Assembly (NCBI GenBank): GCA_028641055.1 | Contig: CM054062.1 | Coordinates: 17,417,639-17,481,638, forward strand | Length of the DNA stretch: 64,000 nucleotides | Direction of reading: 5' to 3' | Source: Alopecurus myosuroides | Lineage: Eukaryota; Streptophyta; Magnoliopsida; Poales; Poaceae | Shown: positions 9,808 through 20,735 of the stretch, piece after piece | How the letters are laid out: each line of letters opens with the position of its first letter | Numbering within the stretch: the first letter of the stretch is position 1 | Made by a program: the position numbers and the translations under genes | The notes under the pieces: model-generated | Databases searched by the model: none | The model's input: the letters and a program-made list of their open reading frames with translations, nothing else | Told to the model about the DNA's origin: nothing

Positions 9808-10320
9808 GGAACCAAGTCTACGATTTCCATGTGGAGAACCTAGACCTCATTGCTACTACTTGGTGATTGTTGCTAATTCTTGGGAGCCCCCAATTTGGCT
9901 GTGGGTTTGTTCCCCAAGCTTATTGTAAAGGACTCGATTCCCGCCTCAAAGGGGATCAATAGTGGAAGGTGTACTAGGCCTTTGTGGCGGGGTTCATCGG
10001 AGAATGGGGTGAGGCCTTTGTGGCATTGAGTAGGCCTTTCTGGCGAAACTCACACCCCTCCAACGATACGTACTCCCCTCAAAAGAAGGAACTCGGGATT
10101 ACATCCTTGTCTCCGCGTGCTTCCGTTATTGGTTACCTCGTTCCCTCTCCTTTACTTTGAGTTTGTATCTTGTTTATTGTTGTTGTTTTCATATAGGTAA
10201 TTCACCTTAGTTGCATATCTAGAGAATTTACCTGTGTGTCAAGCCATAATTTGAAGAAAAATTAAAACTGATCGTAGCATCTATTCACCCCCACCTCTAG
10301 GTGCCCATACTATCCATTCA
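9808..10320 (+). repeat. 3' part of the outer Copia element's 5' LTR
   Basis: This stretch ends CACCCCCACCTCTAGG...CCATTCA at 10320, directly before a Copia primer-binding site, so it is the 3' portion of a 5' LTR. It holds short repeats of AGGCCTTTGTGGC. The 5' portion of the LTR is interrupted by the rearranged LTR to the left and its true start was not located. Confidence 0.7.
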
Positions 10321-10322
10321 AT

Positions 10323-10334
10323 TGGTATCAGAGC
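10323..10334 (+). other. Primer-binding site of the outer Copia element
   Basis: TGGTATCAGAGC is complementary to the 3' end of plant initiator methionine tRNA, the standard Copia primer. It lies two bases after the LTR end. Confidence 0.9.
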
Positions 10335-10375
10335 CTCGGCTCTTATTTTGGGTTTAAACGCCTAAGAGTTTTATT

Positions 10376-11246
10376 ATGGCTGATGAAAGGGTAGCCCCCG
10401 ATTCCGTGGCACATGTCACTATGGATGATCTCAAGGATTTGAAAGAATCCTTGACCTCACCCTTGGATGTCAAAATGACGGAGTTGCAAGATCTCATGTT
10501 GCAACTCTTGAAAGCCAAGGAACCGGTGACTTCCACTTCATCTCATTTGGTAGAAATAACGGGGGAAGAAAAGGATGGGGATAAGGGCGGAGAAGCTAAA
10601 AGTGAATCCCGTAAGAACACAACTTCCAAGGGAACGGAAGAGAAGAGAGAGTACCACAATGCCGAAGGACTGTACTCTCCCGATCCTCCCGTCCCACATA
10701 CTCATATTGTCCCTAGAGGAGATCCTCTTAAAATTGATGCACATACTTTTGATAATTGGCAATATTGCATAAAAGCTCACTTGAAATCTTCTTGTATTGA
10801 GCTTTGGAGGGTCACGCAAGATGGATACGAGCCCCATGACCCCAAGAACTTGATAAGAAGAGAAGCAGTAAACTGTCAACTCAACACCGTGTTGTCCATG
10901 ACTCAACAAACCGTGGGTCCAAACCACATGTCTCATCTTCAACAATATTCCATCGCCAAAGAAACATGGGATGCTCTTGTCGTCATGTTTGTGGGAAATG
11001 AAAGCATGAAAAGGAATAGGTATGATACCTTGAGCAATGAGGTCGAAGGGTTCTATATGCATGATGGTGAAAATCATGAGGACATGTACCAGAGACTCAA
11101 GACCCTTGCCACCGCCTTTAATGGTGTCGGTGCCACTCATATTGATGATCCTTGGATCAAGATAAAGTACGTGAATGCCCTCATGCCATTTGAGCCTGCG
11201 GACTTGAAGGCGCTCCAAGGAATACATGACTATCCATCCTTGACCT
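10376..11246 (+). pseudogene. Outer Copia gag, 5' part
   Basis: An ATG at 10376 follows the primer-binding site by about 40 bases. The frame is open for 290 residues: a charged Lys/Glu-rich leader, then the Copia gag core with FDNWQYCIKAHLKSSCIELW, KETWDALVVMFVGNESMK and DMYQRLKTLATAFNGVG. Coding stops where another LTR element inserted at 11247; the rest of gag resumes at 15491. A long frame on the opposite strand (10538-11257) is a shadow of this gene. Confidence 0.85.
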
Positions 11247-12853
11247 TGATATGTCATAAACGTATCCTTAATTTCTGATGTTCCATGTTGTTTTGATGTT
11301 ATTTCCTACATGTTTTCTATACAATTTATGTCATTTTTATCGACTTCTGGGACTAACCTATTGACAAGATGCCACAAAGCCAGTTCCCTGTTTTCTGCTG
11401 TTTTTAGTTTCAGAAAAGTTGTTCTGGATATAATCGCGGAATTGGAAATTCGAAGCTCGGAAGTCTTAGAATTCCTGAAGGTTCCACGGAGTTCCGAAGA
11501 GGCCCGGTGAGGGGCCCCAGGGGGGTCACACCATAGGGCGGCGCGCCCCCTGGCCGCACCTAGGGTTGGTGTGGGCCCCTCGGGCGTCCACCGCCATCGC
11601 CCTTTCGCCTATATAACCCCCCCGATACGTGAACCCTAAAGATATACCACTTTTTCCCGAGAAACACCCGAGGCTGCCGCCATCGTCATCCCGATATCGA
11701 GAGGGTTCTGGAGCTCTCCCCGGCACCCTGCCAGGAGGGAAATTCATCACCTGAGAGGTCTACACCAACATGCCCTCCTCCGAAGCTATGCGTGAGTAGT
11801 TCATCCTTGGACTACGGGTCCATAGCAGTAGCTAGATGGTTGTCTTCTCCACTTTATGCCTCATGTTTAGATCTCGTGAGCTTCCCTACATGATCGAGAT
11901 CATCTTTATGTAATGCTACATGTTGTGTTTGCTAGGATCCGATGAATGTTGAATGCTATGTCTTCTGATTATCAATTTATCATGTTATCTTCATGCATAT
12001 GTTATTTATGATCTTTCATGCTCTCCGTTATTAGTAGATGCTCTGGCCAAGTAGATGCTAGTAACTCCAAGAGGGAGTATTTATGCTCGATAGTGGGTTC
12101 ATGCCTCCTTTGCATCTATGCTCGAGTGACAGAAACGTGATGGATGGAGGATGTGTTGTTGCCATTAGGGATAAAACAATGGTGTTTACTTAGTTTATAT
12201 TGTTTACATTACACACTTTTCTTTCTGCGATTATCTATTGCTTGCAACTTAATACCCAACGCTTGTTCGGATGATATTCGGAGGGTGGATTATTAGTCAT
12301 AGATGCAGTTGGATGATGGTCTGTGTATCTTGTTGTAATGCCCGCATGAATCACATAGTAATCTTTATGTCTTGCATATGCACTACGGTGCAGCCTTCAT
12401 TTCTGTCAATTGCCCAGTTGTAATTTGTCCACCACACATGTTATTTATCTTCTATGGAGAGACACCACTAGTGAATTGTGGATCCCGGTCCATTTTCTCA
12501 TACTGATAATACACACATTGTTTCCACTCTTTCCACACTGTTGCTACTGTTTTCATACTGTTCTCATACTGTTTTCCACACCATACGTTTAACCTCTTTG
12601 TGTAGCAAAACCGGTGAGATTGACAACCTCACTGCTTCGTTGGGGCAAAGTTATTTGATTTTGTTGTGTAGATTCCACGTTGATGCTGAACCGGTAGTGC
12701 ACCCTGCCATCTCAGCTACATCAACCTTCTGAAATTACTCCTTTCTCCTACTGGTCGATTCAACCTTGGTTTCTTTCTAAGGGAAACTTGCTACCGTGCT
12801 CTTCATACCTTCCTTTTGGGGTCTCCCAACGAACGTGTGTTACACGCGCATCA
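11247..12853 (+). repeat. 5' LTR of the non-autonomous element
   Basis: Starts TGATATGTCATAAACGTATC and ends ACACGCGCATCA, 1607 bases. A TATA box (TATATAA, 11610-11616) lies in CGCCTATATAACCCC. The start is the same family as the inverted copy ending at 9807. Confidence 0.8.
11610..11616 (+). promoter_or_regulatory. TATA box of the LTR promoter
   Basis: TATATAA lies in a GC-rich context about 360 bases into the LTR, followed by C-rich leader sequence, as in Triticeae Gypsy LTR promoters. Confidence 0.55.
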
Positions 12854-12864
12854 AGCACAATTTC

Positions 12865-12882
12865 TGGCGCCGTTGCCGAGGA
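12865..12882 (+). other. Primer-binding site of the non-autonomous element
   Basis: TGGCGCCGTTGCCGAGGA begins 11 bases after the LTR end. The same motif type follows the LTR at 19949. Confidence 0.6.
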
Positions 12883-13054
12883 GGAAGAGAATTTCTGCAA
12901 GGGGAGTCTCTTGCTTTTTCATGCTTGCTAGCAATGTTTGATGTCTTTGAAACTAGATCTTGTTGGCAAGGTGGGTTCACGGATGAACAACAAAAATATT
13001 ATAAGGAACACCGCTTGCCACAGAAAGGGATACACTTACGGGAGCAAATTAATA

Positions 13055-13215
13055 CTCCCTCCATATCAAAATGTAAGATGTTTTAGCATTTTCTAGACAA
13101 AACGTATGTAGACATGTTTTAGCATATAGATTCATATGCATCTTATATTAAAACATGTCTAGATTCATTTTGTCTAGGAAATGCTAAAACATCTTATATT
13201 GTGATACGGAGGGAG
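13055..13215. mobile_element. Stowaway MITE
   Basis: A 161-base element bounded by TA dinucleotides at 13053-13054 and 13216-13217. It starts CTCCCTCCATATCAAAATG and ends with the matching inverted sequence TGATACGGAGGGAG. The arms pair along most of their length (AAGATGTTTTAGCATTTTCT with its inverse), the hallmark of Tc1/Mariner-derived Stowaway MITEs. It has no coding capacity and inserted into the internal region of the LTR element. The subfamily was not assigned. Confidence 0.93.
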
Positions 13216-13579
13216 TAAATTGCATAACTATGCTAAAAACTTGTGCTCCACTTATAATGTTACTTATTGCTTTGATAAATCTTGTTGCTACAGGAGGTAT
13301 AAACACCTCCCTTTTCAATGTGAGTATAATCATGATGTTACCATATCTTCTTATGTTAAATGAAATTATGACTTTGATGGTGTGGAACAAATTGAGGAAT
13401 TTATTGCTTGGAAGGGTGCATTTGAAATTGCCTATTTTCTTGAAAGTATTGATGATGCACCTTATTAATATGAGATTTATGATATACTTGAATATTGCTT
13501 TGATAATTACAAGGATTTTAGTTACTACATACTTGAATATCTTAATCAATTCTCTCCCCCAAAGGGAGAGACTAATGCC

Positions 13580-13915
13580 TTGCAAGAACCTATGGAAGAA
13601 GAAACTGTTGAATCTGGAAGCTCATTGGATGAAAAAGAGGAGGAGAGTGATGATCAAGAGGAGGAAGAATGGAGCTACCCATGTATATCTCCAAATGAGA
13701 GTAACTCTTTAACTCATACATTATTTGATAAAAGTGATGATCCTATTGATTATTTTGAAATGTCCCTTTTTGGTGAAATTGATACTTTTTATACTTGTGA
13801 CCTTGATAGTACTATGAATGAAACTTGTGAGAATGATATTGCTACTGTTATTTCTGATAATCCTCTGTTTATTGCAACTATTAATATGCATGATAATGAG
13901 GAAGTTTGTTTATAA
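13580..13915 (+). CDS. Acidic hypothetical ORF in the non-autonomous LTR element
   Basis: A 111-residue open frame rich in Glu, Asp and Ser (EEEESDDQEEEEW) with a C-terminal stretch of short Asp/Asn/Thr-rich segments. It may be a remnant of a gag-like or element-specific protein. No known domain, zinc knuckle or catalytic motif is visible. The frame may open at a non-ATG codon upstream, so the start is uncertain. Confidence 0.3.
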   Translation: MQEPMEEETVESGSSLDEKEEESDDQEEEEWSYPCISPNESNSLTHTLFDKSDDPIDYFEMSLFGEIDTFYTCDLDSTMNETCENDIATVISDNPLFIATINMHDNEEVCL

Positions 13916-15130
13916 AATTTATATGATAATGCTCTTGATGATGGTCCTATGTTACTTGATGTTATAAATTATAATGCTATTAAAATAGGATTTCTATTAG
14001 TATCCCCATAACTTTTATGAGTGAGCAATCATATTGTTTTTCTATTGCTAAAAGTGGGAAAAAAGAGGAGTTGGTTTTAAATTTTGATCCCACTGTTTTG
14101 GAGCTTGGTATGAAATATGTGCTTTTAGACAATAACAAACATGCTTTATGTGATAATTATGTTGTTGATTTTGTTCATGATGCTACTTAAAGTTATTATG
14201 CGATAGGAAAATATGGTTGTGGGAATTTTCATGTTATTAAAACACCTCTCTTTTTGTTGAAAATTTTGAAGTTGCTCTTGTTCTACCTTCCCATGATTTC
14301 TAGTTTGAGCTTCTTTAATTTATTTCTTTACGTGACTCCTATGCATAGAAAGTGGGTTAGAATTAAATTTTTTTTATACTTGCTTCTTGATGCTCTCTTT
14401 TTCTTAATTCATATTTCTTATGTGAGCATCTTCTTTACTTGAAAAACACGTGAATCCATTTTTCTTGGCCTAGCTAAAAGGCGTTAAAGAAAAGCCCTTC
14501 TTGGGAGATAACCCATGGTTTTATTTTTTGCTTTGTTTTCTCTGTTTTCTTTAAGTCAAGGGGCTGTATACTTCTATAGAAACTCCTTTTTATCTTTATT
14601 TTCATTTTTTTACTTGTGCCAAGTAAAGTTTCTGACGAGAGTTGGAGTTGGTTTTTGAATTTCTGCGCGGGAAACAGATTTCTGCTATCCTCCGTAAAAA
14701 TAGTGAAAAAATCCAGAAAGATCAGAATGACCTGAATTTTTTTTGTGCTTATTCCTCAGATAATTCGGCAACTTTTTCGTGCTTTAAGATTTTCTATTTG
14801 ATCAACGTAAGTGCCCTAATTTTTTTTTGTCTTTATAGACAGTTCTGGTTTTGGCAGATTTTGTCGTTTTTCTTGCATTTGCTCTTTTACGATGTCAAGT
14901 GGATTTATTTGCTTCACGAAACATCAGTGGTTGTACCTAATGTTTAAAATTATCAACAACACTTGTGCCCATGCAAAACTCATGGATTTTTTTTATTATT
15001 TCACTAGCCCTCTAATGCGAATTACTCTTTGAGTGTGGTGTGAAGAAAGTTTTCAAGGGTCAAGAGAAGAGGGTGATATAATGTGATCAAGAAGAGTGCC
15101 TGGTCACAGCTTGGGGATGCCCCCGGGGTT
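13916..15130. other. Non-coding internal region of the non-autonomous LTR element
   Basis: AT-rich, stop-filled sequence. The last part (about 14630-15100) closely resembles 59060-59520 in the Gypsy element, including GGAGTTGGTTTT, AACAGATTTCTGCT and GAGTGTGGTGTGAAG. It ends in a purine-rich run (AGCTTGGGGATGCCCC) near the 3' LTR, a likely polypurine tract. Confidence 0.6.
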
Positions 15131-15490
15131 CATCCCATTTTCTCATACTGATAATACACACACTGTTTTCACACTGCTGCTACTGTTTTCATATTGTTCT
15201 CATACTATTTTCCACACCATATGTTTAACCTCTTTGTGTTCAGCAAAACCGGTGAGATTGACAATCTCACTGCTTCCTTGTGGCAAAGTGGTTTGATTGT
15301 GTTGTGTAGATTCCATGTTGCTGCTGAACCGGTAGTGCGCCCTGCCATCTCAGCTGCATCAACCTTCTGAAGTTACTCCTTTCTCCTACTGGTTGATTCA
15401 ACCTTGGTTTCTTGATGAGGGAAACTTGCTAGTGTGCTCTTCATACCTTCCTCTTGGGGTCCCCAACAAACGTGTGTTACACGCGCATCA
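15131..15490 (+). repeat. Truncated 3' LTR of the non-autonomous element
   Basis: Matches the last roughly 360 bases of the LTR at 11247-12853, from CATTTTCTCATACTGATAAT to ACACGCGCATCA. The first roughly 1240 bases of this LTR are missing. Confidence 0.8.
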
Positions 15491-17070
15491 AACCTCAACC
15501 CAAGTGATGCAAGAGATGTGTTCCTACCAAGTTCAAACAAAGAATGCTCTTGACAATCGAGCTAGAGCTATTGGAATGCACAAAGAATCCTATGTTGCTT
15601 TGAAGGCCAATGTTGTGACCAAGATGGTTTATCATCATGAAGAGTGCATTTAGGAATTGGACCCTTTGAAAGACTAAGAGTATGATACTGTGCTTAAGGA
15701 TGTCATTGCTCTTGTCGTGCAATGGTTTTGGAAGAATCCTACCAAGGACAAGGCATATGTTGAGGAGAAGACTAAGTCAAGTTATGGAAAGGAAGGGACT
15801 CAAAAAGTGATGGCTTGTTTCAATTTCCAAGACAAGCATCATTTCATTGTCGAGTGCCCGTACGAGAATACAGAAAATCAAGGAGGAAGACTTGTCCTCA
15901 AGGATAGGTCAAAGACCTCTCACAAGAAACATCTGTTCAAGAAGAAACCTTTCAACAAGAAGTATCCTAAAAAGTGTGTGCTAGTGACTCAAGAAGAGTA
16001 TGATTCCGGTGATGATGATGAAGAAGAAGAATCCACAAGTGGAGTGGACTCTCTTGCATTGCATCAACATCATCATCTTCATCTCTCTTTGAATCCCACA
16101 ATGAGAATCTTCCTCAACCCTCCACCAAGTGCTTCATGGCTAAGGCAATGGAGATATCACTTTCTACCACCTCTAAGACTCCAAATGAAATGAATAACAT
16201 TGCTAGTCTTAGTGTAGAAGATGAAATTGCCTGTTTGGATCGTTTTATGGCTAACGTGCAAGGTGATACCAAGAGGTACTTTGATCTCCTCATGAGGCAA
16301 TTGGGAGAGACACACGAGGCTCTTGAGAAGAAATGTGAGACTTAAATGAGGCCCAAGAGGTATTAGGCATCTCTCACTATGTCTCTTGAGGAAGATCATG
16401 AGGGTCGAGTCTCTCTTGGGGAGGAACTTGAAGCTGTTAAAGAGTCACATAATGAATTAACTTCTAAACTCACTAAAGAACTTGACCTTGCAATTGCTAA
16501 AAATAAAAAGGCTAAAAAGAAGAAGGTTGAGTTTGGGGTTGGTCATGATAAACTAACTGAGGAGCTAGGGAAGCTCACCAAGGCTCACAAGGCTTTGTAG
16601 AGTGAACACTCTACCCTCAAAGAGTCACATTAACAATTTCAATCTCAACTCAATCAATTCAATTTTCCTAGTACCTTCACTTCTTATTGTGATCATGCAA
16701 ATATTATTGAGGCGAATGCTAGGTTGAAGGAAGAGCTAGCAATAATCAAGGGCATGGGCCCTAGTGTTGAGAAGGTTGTGGCTCCTAAGCCACAAGTGGT
16801 TGCTAGTAGACCACAAGTTGGCAAGCAAGGTCTTGGATATGTGGCTAAGAGAAAGAACAAGAAGAATAAGAACATGAACAAGGCCAAGCCTGCACAAGCT
16901 AAGAAGAATGTTGTTGCGAGTGATATTGTCATTAGGGACGACACTACTCATAGCAACCCCGCGGGAACTAAGAATCCTCACCATTTCTTATATGTTGATT
17001 TTTATGGTGTTGTGCAAGATAAATATGTTGGTCCTATTGAAGGTTTCATTCACTGCACTATTTAGGTTCC
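15491..17070 (+). pseudogene. Outer Copia gag C-terminal half
   Basis: Coding resumes after the nested element: VMQEMCSYQVQTKNALDNRA, then after stops and frame changes a zinc-knuckle region reading CFNFQDKHHFIVEC, where the second cysteine of the CCHC motif has become Phe. A Lys-rich and acidic linker (KKKPFNKKYPKKC, DSGDDDEEEES) follows, then long coiled-coil-like Lys/Glu-rich stretches (16379-16600) and a Lys-rich segment (16840-16900). In-frame stops at 15651, 15675, 16343 and 16598 show it is dead. Confidence 0.75.
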
Positions 17071-17149
17071 AAAGACCCTTGTTGCTAACATGAGGGGATC
17101 CTCCTCGGGTCCTAACTCTAGTCAATAATTTCCTTAGGACTATGCTTCC

Positions 17150-18576
17150 GGTGGGTCTAAATGGATAATTGATAGTGGATGCACTATTCATATGACCGAA
17201 AGCAAAGAACTTGTGATGAAGTTGCGACCAAATACAAATGATGCAACCGTCACTTATGGAGATAAGTCCAAGTCTAAGGTAATGGGGTTCGGCAAGGTTG
17301 TGATTGCTCCGGATGTAACTATTATTGATGTCATCCTTGTCGAATCCCTTGGTTTCAATTTACTTTCAGTTCATTATTTAGGGAAGATGGGTTTTTCCGT
17401 CTTCTTTGAACTGACATCGTGGTCCTTTTGTCGAGAAAGACTCTAGACGTCACATACGTGGGACATGTAAAAAAATGAGTTGTATGTGGTGGACTTTTCG
17501 AAGTCTACCAACTCCCAAGCGATGTGTCTTTTTGTTTAGCGGGTGTAGGATGGTTGTGGCATCGCCTCCTATCCAATGTCAACATGAGAACTTTGCAAAG
17601 TCTTCACAAAGGTGGTCTCATCCTCAAACTAAAAGAAAATGTTTCCTTTTCCAAAGATCGTGTTTCTAGGGCTTGTAGTGAAGGAAAGATGCATGATGCC
17701 TCCCATAAGTGCAAGACCATTATCTCATCAAATAGGATCTTGGATCTTCTCTATGTTGATCTCTTTGGTGTCGTGCCCAAGGCAAGGCTTGGAGGAAAGA
17801 AGTATTGCTTGTTTATTGTCGATGATTATTCAAGATATACTTGGGTTTATTTCTTCAAGTTGAAGAGTGAGACCCAACAAGCCGTCATCGACTTCTCCAA
17901 ACAAGTGCAATGTCAACACAATGTTCCCACCATGGCTATTAGGAGCGACAATGGCTCTGAGTTCAAGAACTACACCTAAATGAATTTATTAGTGAAGAGG
18001 GTATTTGTCATCAATATTCCGTTGCATATACCCCTCAACAAAATGTTGCAGCCGAAAGGAAGAATGGGACTCTCTTGGATATGGCTAGGACCATGTTGGC
18101 GGAGTATTCTTATCCCCAATATCTATGGGCCGAAGCAATCTCTACGGCATTCCACTCCTCTAAACGGCTCTACATTTGCAAGGGCTTAGTGAAGACTCCA
18201 TATGAAATTCTCACCAACAACAAGACCAACATCTCCTACTTTTGTGTCTTCGGTTGTAAGTGTTTCTATTTGATAAAGGGTGTTCGCTTGTTTAAATTCC
18301 AATCTAACTCTATTGAGGGTATATTTGTTGGTTACGGTGCCGAATCCCACACTTATAGAGTCTTTGACAAGTCCTCACAGATTGTCATAGAATCTTGTAG
18401 TGTTGTTTTCGAGGAAAATGATGGCTCCCAAGTGGCGCAATTTCATGTTTCTAATGTAGATGTTGAAATGCCTCAAGAAGCCATAGAAAGGATGGGTGTG
18501 TGGTTTTTCTGCCCCATCAAGGGACACCTTGTGGCGAATCGAGAAGAACTATGCTCTACTCAAGTGGAGCCCTCGT
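17150..18576 (+). pseudogene. Outer Copia protease and integrase region
   Basis: A retropepsin-like motif is seen at 17160 (WIIDSGCTIHMTESKE; DSG catalytic triplet). A damaged pre-integrase segment and the integrase core follow: LYVDLFGVVPKARLGGKKYC, DDYSRYTWVYFFKLKSE and IRSDNGSEFKN (two of the DDE acidic residues), then YLWAEAISTAFHSSKRLY and the Copia-typical region TPYEILTNNKTNISYFCVFG. Several frameshifts (near 17430, 17640, 17980) break it. The element is cut at 18576 by the Gypsy insertion; the polyprotein resumes at 62879. Confidence 0.8.
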
Positions 18577-19949
18577 TGATACGTCCAAAATGTATCTCCT
18601 TTTCCGAACACTTTTCTTATTGTTTTCCTCTAAAATTGTGAGTTTTGGATACCACTAACACGGACTAACACTATTTTCAGCAGAATTGCCTTGGTGTCTT
18701 GTTTTTGTGCAGAAAATTCAACTTTCGGGAAAATGCCCAGAAAAGACCCCAATGGTCCTAAAACACCACAAGACCTCGGGAGCCATAAGGGGGCCAGGAG
18801 AGGGCCACACCACCACCCCGGCGCTCCCCCTTGGCTGCGCCGCCTAGTGGTGTGGGCCACCCCTGGACCCCTCGGACTCCCGTTTCGACTACATATGCCT
18901 CGTAAACCTAAAACACGAGGGGGTTCATCATATTCCACAGAAACACAACAGAGCGCCGCCGCCACCCCGAAGCTCGATTCGGGGATCATAAGTTCTTGTT
19001 CTGGCACCCTGCCAGGACGGGGATTCGAAGGAGATCATCTCCATCGACACCGCCACCTCTTCTCCATCAACCATCCATGATTCCCTGCCCATGTGTGAGT
19101 AAACACCGCTGTAGGCTGAGAGGGATGGAAGGGATTGGATGAGATTGATCATGTAATAATGCCAGATTGTTAGGGCATAGTGCCTAGTATCCACTGTTAG
19201 TTTTTTCTACCGTTGTTGCAACTTGTTATGATTAATGCTTGTCACTAGGGCCCGAGTGCCATGATCTCAGATCTGAACATGTTATTGTTTCATGAGTATA
19301 ATTATGTTTCTTGATCATATATGCAAGTTGTTTACACATTATTTTCCGGAACCCGAGGCCCCAAAGTGACAGAAATTGGGACAACCGGAGGGGATGCTTG
19401 TGATGTGAGGATCACGTGTGTTCATGGAGTGTTGCTCCGGTGCTTTATTAAAAGGAGCACCTTAATTACCAGTAGTTTCCCCAGAGGCCCCGCTGCCATG
19501 GGCTGGTAGGACAAAAGATGTTGTGCAAGTTTGTCATTGCGAGCACGTATGACTATATTGGAACACATGCCTATGGTTTGCCTACATGTTTGATGCTTTA
19601 TATTATTATCTGCAATGCCCGTGTTTACATTATTACATGACCTATGTTATCCATGCAACGCCCATCCATCCATTCCCTCTATGCCTACTGTACTTCCCAT
19701 ACCGATGTTTCCGGCGATTGCTACTGCTGTTATTATTTTACTACTGCTGTTATTTAATTTCTACTGCTGCTATAAAACTGTTACCACTGATAAATTGTTG
19801 CGAGCAAGTCTACTTTCAAGTGCATGTGAATTGACAACTCAGTTGTTAAGGCTAATAAATATTCTTTGGCTCCCCTTGTGCCGAATCAATAAATTTGGGT
19901 TTTACTTCCCTCGAAGACTTTTGTGATCCCCTATACTTGTTGGTCATCA
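18577..19949 (+). repeat. 5' LTR of the Gypsy-like element
   Basis: 1373 bases, from TGATACGTCCAAAATG to TTGTTGGTCATCA. It matches the 3' LTR along its whole length, with small indels. Open frames inside are leader sequence. Confidence 0.9.
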
Positions 19950-19960
19950 AGACTATTTTC

Positions 19961-19978
19961 TGGCACCGTTGTCGGGGA
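19961..19978 (+). other. Primer-binding site of the Gypsy-like element
   Basis: TGGCACCGTTGTCGGGGA begins 12 bases after the LTR end, the same type as at 12865. Confidence 0.65.
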
Positions 19979-20735
19979 GCATAGCTTTATTTATTTGCTC
20001 AATTGATCATGATATTGTTTGCTGCAAGCCATTCATCACGGGCAAGACTCGTGATGGAAAAGTTCCTATATTACCATCCACTACAAGAAGAGGTACAACT
20101 CTGAACACCTCTGCTCCTCTTGATTCACCGTCTGTTATGAGTAAGCTTCTTACTCCTCCACATGCTACATGTACTGCTACTTCTGCTGAGTCTGAGAATG
20201 TTTCTGATACTTTTTATTATGCTTCTACTGTGCTTGATGATACTGGTTCTCTAGGTCCTTTCCTAGATACTATTGTTGCTAGATCCAAACAAATTAAAAA
20301 TGCTGAAATTTCTGTTGAAAATATTGTTACACCTATTAATTCAACTGAGCTTATTGATGATCTTGATGAAACCTATATTGAACTTAGTGATGATTTTATT
20401 GAAGAAGGTCGTGCTACTACTGGTGCAAGTGCTCTTAAGAGTCTTCTTGCAAGACATGATGTGAAATATAAATCTTCTCTTGATGCTAAGTTTGCCACAT
20501 CTCCTATACACATTATAGACAAGGATTATGATTTCTCTTTGGATTTATCTTATATATCTATTGTTGAGAAGGAACCTTTTTGTGGAACTGAAAGTAAAAG
20601 TGCTATGGAACACATGAATGAGCTTTCATCTTTGAGTAGTTTATTTTCTGATGATACTAAGTTGCGTACTTATTTTGTTACCAAGATATTCCCTTTCTCA
20701 TTGAAAGATGAAGCTAAAATTTGGTTTAACAATCT
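19969..20735 (+). pseudogene. Gypsy-like gag, 5' part, cut by a solo LTR
   Basis: An open frame of about 255 residues: Ser/Thr-rich leader, acidic middle, then the retrotransposon gag core start, with LRTYFVTKIFPFSLKDEAKI and WFNNL. It stops being gag at 20735, where the solo LTR begins, and continues at 22392 after the duplicated AATCT. The real start may be the ATG of MSKLL near 20137, since the frame opens at a non-ATG codon within the primer-site region. Confidence 0.75.

Larger units (their letters stand above)
11247..15490 (+). mobile_element. Non-autonomous LTR retrotransposon inserted in the Copia gag
   Basis: The 5' LTR is 11247-12853, the primer site 12865-12882, and the 3' LTR is truncated (about 15131-15490). 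The flanking target sites are GACCT (11242-11246) and AACCT (15491-15495), one mismatch, and host gag coding resumes directly after. The interior holds only a short acidic ORF and AT-rich sequence; no protease, RT or integrase was found. The primer site type (TGGCGCCGTTGCC) matches that of the Gypsy element at 18577, suggesting a Gypsy-like non-autonomous family. Confidence 0.8.

Noticed and set aside
10538..11257. 239-residue open frame on the minus strand
   Set aside because: It is the mirror of the Copia gag on the plus strand, has no domain pattern, and stops at the edge of the nested element.
13230..13712. 160-residue Leu/Ile-rich frame
   Set aside because: Hydrophobic because of AT-rich composition; it overlaps the better acidic frame and has no homology-like pattern.
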